Assembly (NCBI RefSeq): GCF_020379485.1
Contig: NC_063452.1
Span: 36,789,608 to 36,853,607 of the forward strand
From: Brassica napus
Lineage: Eukaryota > Streptophyta > Magnoliopsida > Brassicales > Brassicaceae
Reading direction: 5' to 3'
DNA: 64,000 nt
Under the pieces are notes generated by a model. That model saw nothing but the letters and a program-made list of their open reading frames with translations, did not search any database and was not told the DNA's origin. Of this stretch, positions 32,789 through 44,382 are shown piece after piece. Position 1 is the stretch's first letter, and each line of letters starts with the position of its first letter. The position numbers and the translations under genes are program-made.

Positions 32789-35091
32789 CTAGTAGAAATA
32801 TTGCTCATAGCCACAAAATACCTACGAAATTTTCGTGGCAAATTTGAAAATGCTACGAAAATACTATGAAAATAAAATGTTGCAAAAGAAGCCACAAAAA
32901 TGCCACTAAAATGTCATGAAATATGAAACATAGCAATTCGTATGTAAATCGTAGCAAGAAAAGTCACGAAACTGCCACGAGTTAAAACGTAGCAAACTAT
33001 AGCCATGATTTTGCTACCGAATTTTCGTGGCAAACTGCTACGAAATTAAACGTCCTTGTAATCGTAGCTAATTTGTAAAAAATATCTTTTTTGCTACGGT
33101 TTGCCCACTAAATTTTCCGTGGCTGTGTAGAAAAGCCACAATTTTATCACGAATTAGCCACTAAAATTTGAAATACTAAACCCTAAATATACTTTTAAAA
33201 CCCTAAACTCTAAATAAAAATCTTAAACTCTTATTTTAACTTTAAATCTCAAACTTAAATTCAAAAATTAATATTTTTCAGGTTTTACTCTTAAATCTTT
33301 AATCTAACCTCGAAACTATATTCCAAACCATACACTTTACACCTAAACATAATACCCTAAATCATAAATCCAAACACCAAAACTAATATTTTCAAACTCA
33401 AATGTTAAACATAAATTACAATCTCTATACCCCAAATCAAAAACATAATCTTTAAAGAATTTAATTATTTAAGCTAAATAAATAAGGCTCAATATATTAT
33501 TATTAGTTATTTATATAAATATTTAAAATGTTTACACGTAAACTTTATCTCTTTGTTTGGTAAGCATGTAAACTTTATCTAAAATTAAACAAAACAGTAT
33601 CTTTAATTCTAAGGCTTAAACTATTAAAACCTAAACAAACCCTCTATAACCCCTAAACTCAAACTCTAAAACTTTTAATTCTAAATAAAAACTAAACACT
33701 ATAGTATAACTAAACTTGCTCTTAAATCCTAAACTATAAATATACTTTAATAAAAGTGACACTTAACTTTATATTTTCATACTATAAACTCAAATTTTAA
33801 ACTAGTCTTTTATTTTGAACTAAATCATCAGATTATATTCATAAACATGACACTTAACTTTATATTTTTGTTTTGAACTAAATCAACATATCTTAAATCA
33901 TAAACATAATTTTTAATATCTATAATTAAAAAAATATAGAATTAAATAAAACATTCTCTTTTGTCTTCCATATATATTAAAACTAAAATGCTGTAAAAAA
34001 AAGGTAGAATAAAGTAAACATAATTAATAATTACTGCTAACTTTCTATTGGTTAAGATAAGAGGGTGAGGATCATAATTTTTGACCATTGATTAAATCTA
34101 ATCAATGGTTCAGATTCATTTATTTGTGTTTCTTTCTCTCTCTCCAAAGTCTCTTCTCTCGATATCTTTTTCTGCTTTTTCTAATCTTCTTCCCTCCAGA
34201 ACTCTATCTCTTCAACAACACAACTCTGTCTTAATCTCTCACAATCACTCACAGCCTTCTTCTTCTCCATCTACAACAACAAAGTTTAACAACGACCGTC
34301 GCGTTCTTCACCACCACCACCGTCACGCTCTTCACCACCATCACTGGTAGCGTCTCTCTCTCTCTCTCTCTCTCTCTCTCCTTCTCTTTTCTGTGCGTTG
34401 AATCTGAGTTTATTTATTTTGGTAAAGGAAGGTGGAGGTGGCAGAGGAGATTGATGGAGGATGAGGTAGCAGAGGCTGTGGCTCCTGAGCTGAGCCGGCT
34501 TGAAGATTGAAGATGAGAAGCTATGGTGAGGAAGCAGAAGAAGCATGACGGCGGAGGAGGTGTGAAGCGTCGCTTCATCCATAACACTACCGGTGGCTCC
34601 AAAAACAAATTGACTCGCCGCTTCAGGCGTAGTATCCGGAGGTGTCGGCGGAGAAGCTGGTGGCGGTACCGGTGGTTGAGCCGACGTATATATTTGTGTA
34701 TATATATATGTATGATATATATTTATAATTTTTTTTTCTATATATTTTGTAATTTCGTTAATAAAAATTATTTTTTTCTAATTTAGTAATTTATTTTTAT
34801 GAATTTGTTTTTTAATTTTTTTTTTTTAAAAGACACGTATTAGCCACGATTTGTTTCGTAGCCAGAATAGACACGCAAACTTTCGTAGCAAAATGTAAAA
34901 ATATTTGCCACGAAAATGTCGCAGCAAATCGTGGCAATTTGCTACGTTCTTTGACACGGTCAGTTTTTGCTACGATCGTATACATACAATTTAATTTTCG
35001 TAGCATTTCGTGGCTTCCTCTCTATATACCAAACGAAATTTGGGTTATAGCCACGAAAATAAATGTGGCTGTGAGGGATTTTTTACTAGTG
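32789..35091. mobile_element. CACTA-like non-autonomous element (2.3 kb)
   Basis: The right end read inward is CACTAGTAAAAAATCCCTCA followed by CAGCCAC; the left end is CTAGTAGAAATATTGCTCAT followed by AGCCAC, matching apart from two lost terminal bases. The trinucleotide GTA flanks both sides (32786-32788 and 35092-35094), fitting the 3-bp duplication of CACTA elements. Both subterminal regions (32800-33160 and 34830-35070) are full of inverted and direct TAGCCACGAAAAT and TTTGCTACG motifs. Inside there is no transposase; a (TC)n run (34353-34382) and a short GC-richer segment (34420-34685) may be captured DNA. Confidence 0.75.
34353..34382 (+). repeat. (TC)n microsatellite
   Basis: An uninterrupted run of about 14 TC dinucleotides. 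Confidence 0.95.
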
Positions 35092-35601
35092 GTATACTAA
35101 TCATCAAAGTAATTTCGTAATTCCTAAACTACCCTTTTATAACTTGAGCATTATATTGTTTTAATCAAATAATTATTTTAATATTAATTATCTCATTAAT
35201 CATTTATTGTAAAATAAGGAAATTTAGGATATACAAGAATATTGACGTTAAATCAAATAAATTTCAGCGACAAAATTCTAGCAATTCACCAATTTTATCG
35301 ACAAAGTCTCTTTTCTTGTCTTCCTCTTGCTGCACCAATTCTATTGGCAAAATACTTTGTAACCAGTGAATTTCAGATCGTGAGCGAGGCGTGGTTTTAA
35401 ACCCAGTTTAGTAACATTGTTCTCTAATTTTACCTTCACTCTCGGCCAATGACTCTGTCGTAAATCTTCCTATAGTTATATTTGAGCATGTGTACAAGAT
35501 TGTTTTCTATAATTATCTTGAGAGTCTTTAGGTAAAGTTGAATAATTCTTTGCTAGAGTTTTTTCATATATAATCTATTAGACTCATAGTCTTTTTACAG
35601 G

Positions 35602-37342
35602 ATGTCAATTCAAACAAATGTGGATTTAGGATTTCCATTACGATTGTTTTCACTTGGTTGTGAGCCAAAACCCAAGAAAAGTATCAACCACCATAGTAAG
35701 ACTGAGTTTTTAGAAGATGTGGAAAATGCTGTTGGAGAAGAAATGCGGAACATTATATGGTTCGTAGAAAATAAATTCACTTGGTCGTCTAAGGTCGTCG
35801 AGCATCTTCTTGTGAACCAACTTGTTTGCAAGAAAAAGCATGAGATGTGGTGCTTGTTTGGAAATACACGGCTCGGTTCTCTTTGTCAGAGTTCGAAAAC
35901 ATAACTGCTTTGAACTGTGCACCTTTTGTTGAGAATGAATATGTCGTTGAAACAAAGGTGCATAAAGGATTGTGGAAGAAGTTAAAAGTAAAGAGGAAAA
36001 GCCCTTGCAAGAAAGAGTTGAGAGGAGCCTTGGAAGATGTTTTTTCTTGGTCAACAGAAGACAAAATCCGTTTTACGTATTTGTCTGTTTTAGCAACTAT
36101 TATCATAGGTGAAGATGATGAAAAGAAGCTTCCGCTTGAACTTTCTCGAATGGTTTTTGACTTGACAAAATTGAAGAAACATCCTTTGGGAAAAAAGGCT
36201 TTCAAGCGGTTGATTGCTTCAGTGAAGCGTGTAAACTTGAATGCTAACTCATACACATTAGATGGGTTTGTTTAAGCTCTACAAGTATGGGCTTACAGTG
36301 TCGTCCCAAGCCTCGGAGCAAAGATTGGTCATCAAGAAACATCGATGGGCCTCCTATTCTAAAGTATTGAGGTTTAAAGGGGACAAAAAAAGTCTATTGT
36401 CTCAGCCGCTGATAAGGTATTTGGAATGTTTGCTAACTTTGTGTTGGTGTTGATTCAATTTTGTTTGTCTTAAGAAAGAGTAATTCTGATTTTGGCTTGA
36501 ATCTGTAAGAAAATATCAGGAATGTTATTATCAATCAAGCAGCACCTATTGTATGGGAGGATAAAAGTGTCGACAAAAAGGTTGATGCTCTTCTTGAAGC
36601 CATACACAAAGAAGGAGGTCTAGGACTTGTGACTTGGGTGGATCATGGAACAAACATCATTCAGACTGCAAAGAACATAGAAAAAAATGATGGAGAAAAA
36701 GCTGAATATGCAAATGAGAAAAGTGATGGTAAGGAGACATCGCTGAAACACAAAACAGAAGTGATACGCATGAAAATGGAACTTGTGCAACAAGCAAAAA
36801 AGGTAGAAACATTGGAGTGTAAATTAGAAGAGATGGGAAAACAACTTAGAAGCTATGAAATAATGAGAATAAGGATAGACCTTTTGGAGCTGGAGGTAAT
36901 GCTACTGACAGAGAAGTCAAAGACTAATGAGGTAGTTCCATATATTCTTTACAACCTACATCTATTATTTATGAGCTAAGTATAATAGTTACCTTTTTTT
37001 TTACTCAATATAGATGTTTACGGTACCACATCTGAAAGATGAAGACATATCTACGTATCAGAAAGGCCAAAGATGAGTGTTGAACAATATAAGGTTCGAA
37101 GACCAAGACAAGGGATTCCTCAAATGTTGAAAACAGGTGATTGTGGAATTTATGCAATAAAATTCATTGAGTGTCATGCGCTAGGTGCTGAGTTTACCAC
37201 ATCTTTATCTGATGAGAATATCATGATGGTTAGAGAAAAGCTTGCAGCAGAAATATTTGAGGAGACTGAACAACATGGTCCCACAGTTTCTAACCCGCTT
37301 CCGTTGCGAGCGAGTGATCGTGAGTTGATATATCCCTACTGA
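35602..37342 (+). pseudogene. DUF1985/Ulp1-like MULE gene, right arm
   Basis: This is the mirror copy of the left-arm gene. ATG at 35602 starts the same MSIQTNVDLGFP N-terminus. The two stops of the left copy are sense codons here (Cys and Glu), but one C is lost near 35869 (ACACGGCTCGG against ACACCGGCTCGG on the left), shifting the frame just after WCLFGNT. DUF1985 continues to 36275, the coiled-coil segment is 36629-36979, and the Ulp1 C-terminal half with GDCGIYAIKFIECHALG is 37073-37342. The His/Asp half of the protease is absent here too, so that loss predates the duplication. A deletion between GAAGTGAT repeats near 36760 shortened the coiled coil in frame. Confidence 0.85.
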
Positions 37343-37734
37343 AGTTGCATTCTTATTAATTTTATTTTATTGGTACGATTTTAAGACTTTGCAATGTTTA
37401 AACAGTTTCATTTTATTGTTATGATTCATATGGTTATTACTTTACATCTTTCACATATAATCAGTTTCTTTAATAATTTATTGTTCACGTGCTGCAACAT
37501 CTTCCAGTTCTGAAAAGCAAAAAAAAGACTTCCCAAGTAGAACACTAAAATCTGCATTTTCTCTTTGATTAATCAACACAAACAGCCATAGTTAATTTAA
37601 ACCCAGCTCAATATAAAGTTGGAATATCGAAAACCAAAATAGTGTGCCAAAATCAAATGTAATCAAAATACTCAGTTGTAAACTTTTAAAAATCAGAAAT
37701 TAATACTGTTTTAAAAATGTTTCTCAACCACCTT

Positions 37735-38400
37735 TGCAAGTGGCACGGTTATGTCTTCCTTGCTTACAATTTGAGCATGTGTACAGTTTCCGCCACTTCT
37801 GTGGTTGTTGTTCGGTATCCACCTTCTCGGTTTTCATCTTTTTCATCTGTGGTTGTTTTCCCATCGCTCTTCCGAATGCAGAAAGATACCTCGAATCTGC
37901 CAAGAACAACCAGGAACAAAGCATTTTGACCAGCAACAAAAAATTTATCGATTTATATGTTGTATAATCAAAATTTTGAAAAATCGTGATCGTACGCAAC
38001 TTATGTTGTAACTCCTTTCTTGGTGCTATATATTTGCCCCACAGTTATACGCTCTAAAATCTGGACAATATTTTGTGTACCTATGGAGTCACCAACCATT
38101 TTATCATCTTCAGTCTCTCCATCTAAAGACATCTTTGAATCAAATCCAGAACTACCACTTGTAGAACCAAAACAATTTCCATCTTCACTAATTTAATCAA
38201 ACATACCACTTTGGACCTCTTCTTCACCATATCTATATGGTGCACCACTTTGTGCCTCGCCTTCACCCTATCCATGAAATGCAACACTGTTCTGTTTATC
38301 TTCACTGCCTCCGTCAATAGTAACACTATACTTTCGTTAAGAGTTCCACTTTTTTCTTCATCCTCACAACTTTTATATAGATTGCCATTAATTTTTTCAA
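37735..38400 (-). pseudogene. MuDR-type transposase remnant, right arm
   Basis: Reads inward on the minus strand: an acidic, Ser-rich N-terminal part, then a segment with GDSIGTQNIVQILERITV, an interruption near 37990, and the C-terminal piece with the zinc knuckle YTCSNCKQGRHNRATC near 37735-37790. The glycine before His in the knuckle of the left copy is Arg here. The catalytic core is missing in both arms. This copy keeps the ~325 bp lost on the left. Confidence 0.7.
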
Positions 38401-38524
38401 CTATGAGAATGCCTGCAAAATCAATATACTATATAATTAGAAACAGAGTAATATAGAGAATGGTCGTCAACTACTGTTCAAAAATGAATATAATATGGAA
38501 AACACAAAGGTTTCGATTATCAGC

Positions 38525-39165
38525 AAGTCTGCCAATAATATGTAGACTTTACAATTATCAGACAATCTACCCATAAAAGTAGACTTTATGCGAGTCCACT
38601 ATTATTTCACAGACGAATTGAAGGTCTGCCAAGAAAAGGTCTGCCATTTTTCAGTAGATAACAAACTAGTCTAGCAGTTTAGATTTTCATGTCAGCAAAA
38701 AAATGTAGCCATCAGGCGAGTCTACCAATTTGTCCCCCAGTAAATATAAATCAGTCATATTGCTAGTTGAAGTCTACAAATATGTTCCAGACAAAATAAA
38801 AGTCTACCAAATTACAATTTGAAGTCTGTTGTTCTGTGTAGACATTACTCTAATCTGCCAATTATTATCATAAAACAAACCAATCTACCAATTTGAATTG
38901 TCATGTCTATGAAGATATGTAGACATTTACGAAAGTCTACCGTATGTTCATAGACAAAATATAAGTCCACCGGTTTGGGAGTTGTTGTCTACCATAATAT
39001 GTAGCCACCCTACTCTCTCATAGCCTATATATATGTCCTCCATGTTGTCATTTGAAGTCTACTATAAACATCTAGACTTTACAGCAACCTGTCAACTATT
39101 AGTGGACAAAATGTATGTCTACCAACTCAAAATTTTACTCTCACCAATATTTGACAGAATTTATG
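38525..39165. repeat. Subterminal GTCTAC/TAGAC motif array, right arm
   Basis: Mirror image of 28960-29625, with the same motif order reversed and a few substitutions. Confidence 0.85.
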
Positions 39166-39691
39166 TTTGTCTTCATCTACTATGTATGTAAATTGGTTTC
39201 AGTTACTTGGATTTTAAATCTGCTGAATCGTGAAGTTCATTTGGTAAAATTAATTAAATAGTTCTACAAATCAAAAGTAACCAAAGAAAATATTAAGAAC
39301 AAAACATACATAACCTAGTTAGATATCGATTGTATATAATTGTTGTTTAAATAGAACGAAACGACTATAAGTTACCAGTTTCACAATAATGATGCCAAAG
39401 TTGCCTGATCTTGAAAAGCTTGATGTTAAATTTTGAACTTCTCATACATGGTTTGTGAAAAAGAAGATGGATGCGTCAACAATGGTGTTTTTTTTTCCCA
39501 TAAATTAATATTTCCTTTTCTAAAATACATGTTTTCCTTTTATTTAATGATTATTAGTTTTGTTTTAAATTTACTGTATATTAATGATTTCTTTCCTTTT
39601 TAAAACGATTTTTAAAATCCTGATTCAATCATGTGATCAAGGGTAATATAGAAATGTATCTTTCAAAAATATTAACAAAGATTGTATAGGT

Positions 39692-40704
39692 TATTTTAGA
39701 AATTTTATATATTTGTAAGGTTACGGTGGCTAATGTCCCTATTATATTTTGTTTTTTTACACTTATATATTTTAGTCAGCTATAATTGAACCTGTTAGAA
39801 ACTAATATGCATTAGCCAAAAAATATGAAGGCAGAAAAACAAAACATCGTTTATTATGTTCTAAAAACTCTACTAAATTTTCTGAACAATTTTCAAACAA
39901 ATTATTGCTCGCTTCATCATCTGCACCATTTTAGTACAACAAAAAAATTGGTATTATAAAAAAAGTTCAGAAAGATAAATAAAGAAAACTTCTTATTTAT
40001 ATATATAAAGGCAAAGCTAAACATTCCAACTTCATCCAACAAAGTTTTATTAAGGAGATGACTGGTTTCCACGTTACCACCTGCAAACGCAGATTTTACG
40101 GTTTTTAGCGGTTGTCAGCGTTTTGCAACAATCACATAAAACGCTATGAACCGCTTCGAAATGCTCCAAACCTCCAAAATTTAAAAGCTGGCTCCAGCTA
40201 ACTTTTGCGGTTACGGGTGGTTGCGGGAGAGTAAAATATTTTTTTAAACTATATAAATATAAATAAAAATATTAAATTATAATTTAAAATTTAAATAATA
40301 GAGATACTAAAATATATTAATATTATATTTTAATTTATATTATAAAATTTTACAGTAAAAATATTTTATATAATTTTTAAAAAAATTAAAAATATAATTT
40401 AATAAATATAAATTTTATATTCGTTATAATAATATGATTTTTAACATTTTATAATTATATAAAATATAAATATTGTTAATTTATTATTTAACCACTGCCG
40501 CATTTGATAGATAACCAGTCATAAATATCTAACAAACACAACAATTTCTAACCGTTGTACCAATCGTACAAATCGTTTAATAATGCTTAAAACCGCAATC
40601 TTCAGCACCGAAAAACATGCACAACCGCACTCGCAACCACTGCGGTTACACAAGTCGGGCCTAACTAAACTAAAAGAAAAGAACAACCAAAAACTATCGC
40701 CAAC
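39692..40704. other. AT-rich DNA with possible hAT-like non-autonomous element
   Basis: 39692-40060 shows nothing recognisable. 40075-40240 and 40490-40665 are GC-richer ends rich in GCGGTT/AACCGC phrases facing an AT-rich middle (40250-40490), an arrangement seen in plant hAT-type MITEs with GCGGTTGCGGG-like ends. I could not define terminal repeats or an 8-bp duplication, so the family call is weak. Confidence 0.35.
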
Positions 40705-40932
40705 TGTTGGGAATGTCCTAAAATCATTTGTACTTACTCTTGTTAAAGTCGTAGTGTCGAGATTGACAATCGTATAATATTAGGTGGTTATAATGTTTTG
40801 CTAGAAACCGCTTATAATCTATGAATCGAGAATTCATTACTAATATTATATGATCTTATAGTCTATGGTCACACACCTAAGAAAACTAGATTAATAATAT
40901 GTTATGTTCTTAAGGGATTACTATATATATTA

Positions 40933-43900
40933 CTAGGGTTGGCCCGCCCTACGGACGGAAAGTTATAATAAAACTATTTTATATGAATTTGAAATAGTTT
41001 ATGAAACATTTAAAATTGTTATAGATTGAAAATAATTTTATAAACAAACAAATAATGAAATTTTTTTTGAGATCATATTGTTATTTTTAATAATATTTTT
41101 GGTTTGAACTAAATGACAATTACTTTCATTATTCTCTATATATATATTCTTACAATTCTATTCCAATTTGACATAATAAACAAATATCTAAAGTTTATAT
41201 AAAAAATACTATATTTATTTCAACCAATAATTATTTTAATACTATATTTATATAAATTTTATATAAATAATACTATATTTATATAAGTAGTTTGGTGGGT
41301 TGTTTTTTATTCTGTTATTTAATAATGCTATATTTATTTATATAAAAAAATAAAAAATATTTTTTATTCTTTTTTTATTTTTGTACGGATCTAAACATAT
41401 ATTTGGTTCGAAGCATATTTTGGATACCATAACACCGAATATTCAGATGCTTCACCGAATATTCAGATGCTTCCAGCTCACTAAAGATCGAAAAGCTATC
41501 AAATCAGGAATACTTATAAAGTAATATTATAAGTAATATCAAATCAGGAATACTTATAAACATATATTCCAGCTCACTATTATGATATCCGCTCCCACTT
41601 CTAAGTAATATTATAGTTGTTTTTTAATGACCTTTGTTTTTTGTTTAATATTGGACGTATAGTTTATGGAAGTGTTTTACTAATTGTTTTGGATGTCATC
41701 GGCGCTTATGTGTACGTTGTTGAGTTGCGGTCTATCTGATGGATCTTTGGAATGCGGAGGCTGTCAATTTACTTTATTTAAGTAGTTTGGTGGGCTGGCT
41801 TTTAATCTGTTTTTTCTTAAATGGCTCTTCTTATTTGGGAAAAAATGACACTATATATACGTCTTGAATGACAAAACAAATGTCTCCATTGCTAATGTGC
41901 TATTAACCAATGTTGTAAACACACAGGAGAATACATGTGTAAGTGTTTGGCCCAGGTTTCACACACATGGCGTATTTGAGGTGGGTGTTAGAGGTTTAGC
42001 TGCATGGCAATGTTAGAGCTTATGGTTGCTTGCTGCGTGTCCATGGAGATTGCAAACAGGTGAATATTTAACTGTCAAAATTTGACCTGATTGGAGTTGT
42101 CTTAGAAGAGATGAGAATCTGGAATCTAGCAGTTGGCTAAACCACGAAGGAGTAACATTTTCAAAGAAACAGAGGCGATCAAAATGTATGCAAAGCCAAT
42201 GGTGAAACACGTTTTATAATCTTTCTTCTGAAAGCATAAATTTGTATAGCATAGTAGGTTAATAAAGCAAGGTTGTGTGGAAATGGTCCACTCTTAAATC
42301 ACCAGAAAATGTTAGTCTTTGAGGGATTTGCTATCTGCCACGTCACTTTGACAGATTGTCAATGAATCATTTGTCACTACACTGTGACGACTAAAGTACC
42401 TTAGTATTCTTACTTTGGCTTCTTTAGGGATTTGGGGTCACATCCATGTGAAAATTCATAGGTTAACTTCACTCGAGTAATTGGATTTGAGCAATAAGTT
42501 TCTGTTTGGATCATACCACCCAAGTTCTCTACAATGGTAAAGCTTGAACTTTTTACAATTGTAAAGCTTGAACTTTCAGATTTGATCATAGCTTCTTCAA
42601 TGGCATGTTACCTAGCTGGTCTGATTCTCAGTGAAAGTTCCTTATATGGCACGATAAGTTTGATAACATCTTCTCTGTGTGTTTCAGAAATCAGAATCAT
42701 CATCTTTAGATATAAATTCTTAGACTTGCTTATAAACTTATTGTGCCATATATCTCTTGGATAGTCTTGACGGCATGATTCTCTTATCTGTGTGTCTCTT
42801 GAAACTTCCCTCCATCCAGATGCATTGTTATCTGATCCACAAAACAAAATTTTCATGATCGAAGTTAATCTTAAGATTGATCTTTGTGTTGCATACATTA
42901 ACGTCACTCTGTAGACATACCTTTTTGCAGCCAAGATCAGAGGGAGTAATGGTAGCGGCATCATCAACAGCAAGCTTGAGTCCTGCAACCCCACAATTTG
43001 CTTCTTAAAGCTCTTTCTTCCAGCCTCAATGATCACCAGGGACAGAAGATGCATTGTTCCTTCTACAACTTCTTCTTTCACCCTGACCATCCACACAAAC
43101 TCACCAAAGCATTCTACGATTGGAAAAACTCAAAACATGAATCGAAATGAAAAGAGAGATATCTCATCTGCTTGTTACACGAAATCGAAATCGAAGAAGA
43201 TGATATCTCATCTGCTCTCCATTCAAAATTTTACCTACAAATTTCTTTGATCAGACCATCCAAACTCTGTTGTTTACTTTCCCCGTTGTTCCTAAGATGG
43301 CTCCGAGTAATATCAAATCCGGTGATAAGAGTACATCGAACCCGCTTTGAAAAGATGTTGAATGCATTCAGATGGTGGACATTGACGGTGGATTTCATGA
43401 GCGTCTGCTGCAAAACATGAACACAGTTAATCAAAATTAACTAATGAAAAAAAAACAGCTCCCAAAAATTGTGATAATCAGCTTATGTATTTTAAAATCT
43501 TTGTTTCTATGTGTTTCTAGGCTGGGAATATCTTAGCTTGCTGATACCTCTGAGCTCGCCACCGATTCCCAAAACTAAGGAGGCGGACAACTGCTACGGC
43601 AGACAACTGCTACAGCAGAGAAGAGAGAATGATGAAACTTTAAAATCAGAAACGCCGAACATGTCTTATTATAGAACATATCTAATTGAGATTAAACATG
43701 AAGAAGAAATAATCGGAAGCGTTTCAGTGGTAGAGATGATACAGATGAAGATGAGAAGTCTCGTAGAAGGATGAAGGAGACGATCGCGAGAAGCCTAGGG
43801 TTTACTTCCTTCAGTTACGGACCTGACTTCATATCAAGCGTAGCCCATCACTTTCACGTCCCAAACAAACAGCAACAAATCCCCAAACAAAAAGCCCAAA

Positions 43901-44035
43901 CACACACCCGAAATATGAAGTTTAATGAAACGCAACGCAACCGGACACTTGTCGACCTGTTAGGAGTTGAATTTCCTATGTGGCATCCTAGGTGTCTTTC
44001 TAAGGAGAGGCTAAACTGTACTTTATATATATAGA
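40933..44035 (-). mobile_element. Non-autonomous Helitron (3.1 kb)
   Basis: Read on the minus strand the element starts TCTATATATATAAAGTACAG and ends with a GC-rich hairpin region (CGTCCGTAGGGCGGGCC) shortly before CTAG. It lies between A and T, as Helitrons do. The paralogous 3' LTR of the copia element is uninterrupted at the matching place (near 50915). No Rep/helicase gene is visible; it carries fragments with gene-like composition on both strands (42000-43780), including a cystatin-like exon. The 5' end could be a few bases further out because the AT-rich border contains several TC candidates. Confidence 0.82.
42985..43130 (-). pseudogene. Cystatin-like (cysteine protease inhibitor) exon fragment captured by Helitron
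   Basis: On the minus strand the frame reads VECFGEFVWMVRVKEEVVEG, then TMHLLSL and EAGRKSF. Phytocystatins show LEFVRVVKVKEQVVAGT followed by a hydrophobic strand and EAGKKK, with the papain-binding QVVAG loop in the same position. Here that loop reads EVVEG, with the key Gln and Ala changed, so inhibitory activity would be unlikely. The N-terminal Gly region and the C-terminal Trp loop are absent. Identification rests on the motif order over about 35 residues. Confidence 0.55.
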
Positions 44036-44371
44036 TATATAGATATGTGTAAAGCTAGGTCATTATATAATGATAATGATCTCTCATAATTAGATAATGA
44101 GTTCAAGCCGCTTGAAACGTAAAACCCTAAACATAAACAAAAACAGAGACAAAGGAGTTTGTCAAGTTTGTGTGCATGTGGATACCGGTAGAGGCACGAC
44201 GCTTGGAGTGCTAGTAATCTCAACTTGGTTTATTTATCTTCCGCTGCGAATAACCATGTATATACGAAACCTTAAGATCTAGATTTGTTTCAGTATTGAC
44301 ATGAGATTCTAGGCAAACTAAATTCATAGGTTGATTTATAAATTATTATAAACCGGTATGAATTCCAACAG

Positions 44372-44382
44372 TGGTATCAGAG
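44372..44382 (+). other. Primer binding site (tRNA-Met) of copia element
   Basis: TGGTATCAGAG follows the LTR end AACA by one base. Confidence 0.9.

Larger units (their letters stand above)
32698..35160. mobile_element. Sequence X, whole copy, forming the spacer of the inverted repeat
   Basis: It begins ATATTGAGAAAATTACC exactly at the inner edge of the left arm and ends at the inner edge of the right arm. About 90 bp on the left and 70 bp on the right flank a 2.3-kb CACTA-like insertion. X has the same orientation as the broken copy at 20988-28430. The left end resembles Mutator-like termini (GAGAAAATTACCTACAATAACC); I could not find a matching right terminus. Confidence 0.8.
35161..39691. 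repeat. Right arm of giant inverted repeat (MULE copy)
   Basis: This 4.53-kb arm is the reverse complement of 28431-32698. It is the more complete copy for the transposase remnant (extra 37862-38190) but lacks the 84-bp coiled-coil segment kept on the left. The outer edge continues past 39691 as CCGTAACC/AAAATAACC-type sequence (read on the minus strand), which resembles a Mutator end more than the left flank does, so the left arm is probably truncated. Confidence 0.95.
40705..44370 (+). repeat. 5' LTR of copia element (interrupted by Helitron)
   Basis: LTR sequence is 40705-40932 plus 44036-44370, about 563 bp in total. The second part matches 51027-51395 closely, and 40900-40930 matches 50868-50920, which supplies the LTR context of the Helitron insertion. 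Confidence 0.85.

Noticed and set aside
28431..39691. Long terminal inverted repeats of a single foldback transposon
   Set aside because: Each arm contains both genes of a MULE and no matching target duplication flanks the pair, so two inverted copies fit better. Not fully excluded.
42534..42764. 76-codon plus-strand frame in the Helitron
   Set aside because: Opposite strand of the region downstream of the cystatin-like exon; hydrophobic, no motif.
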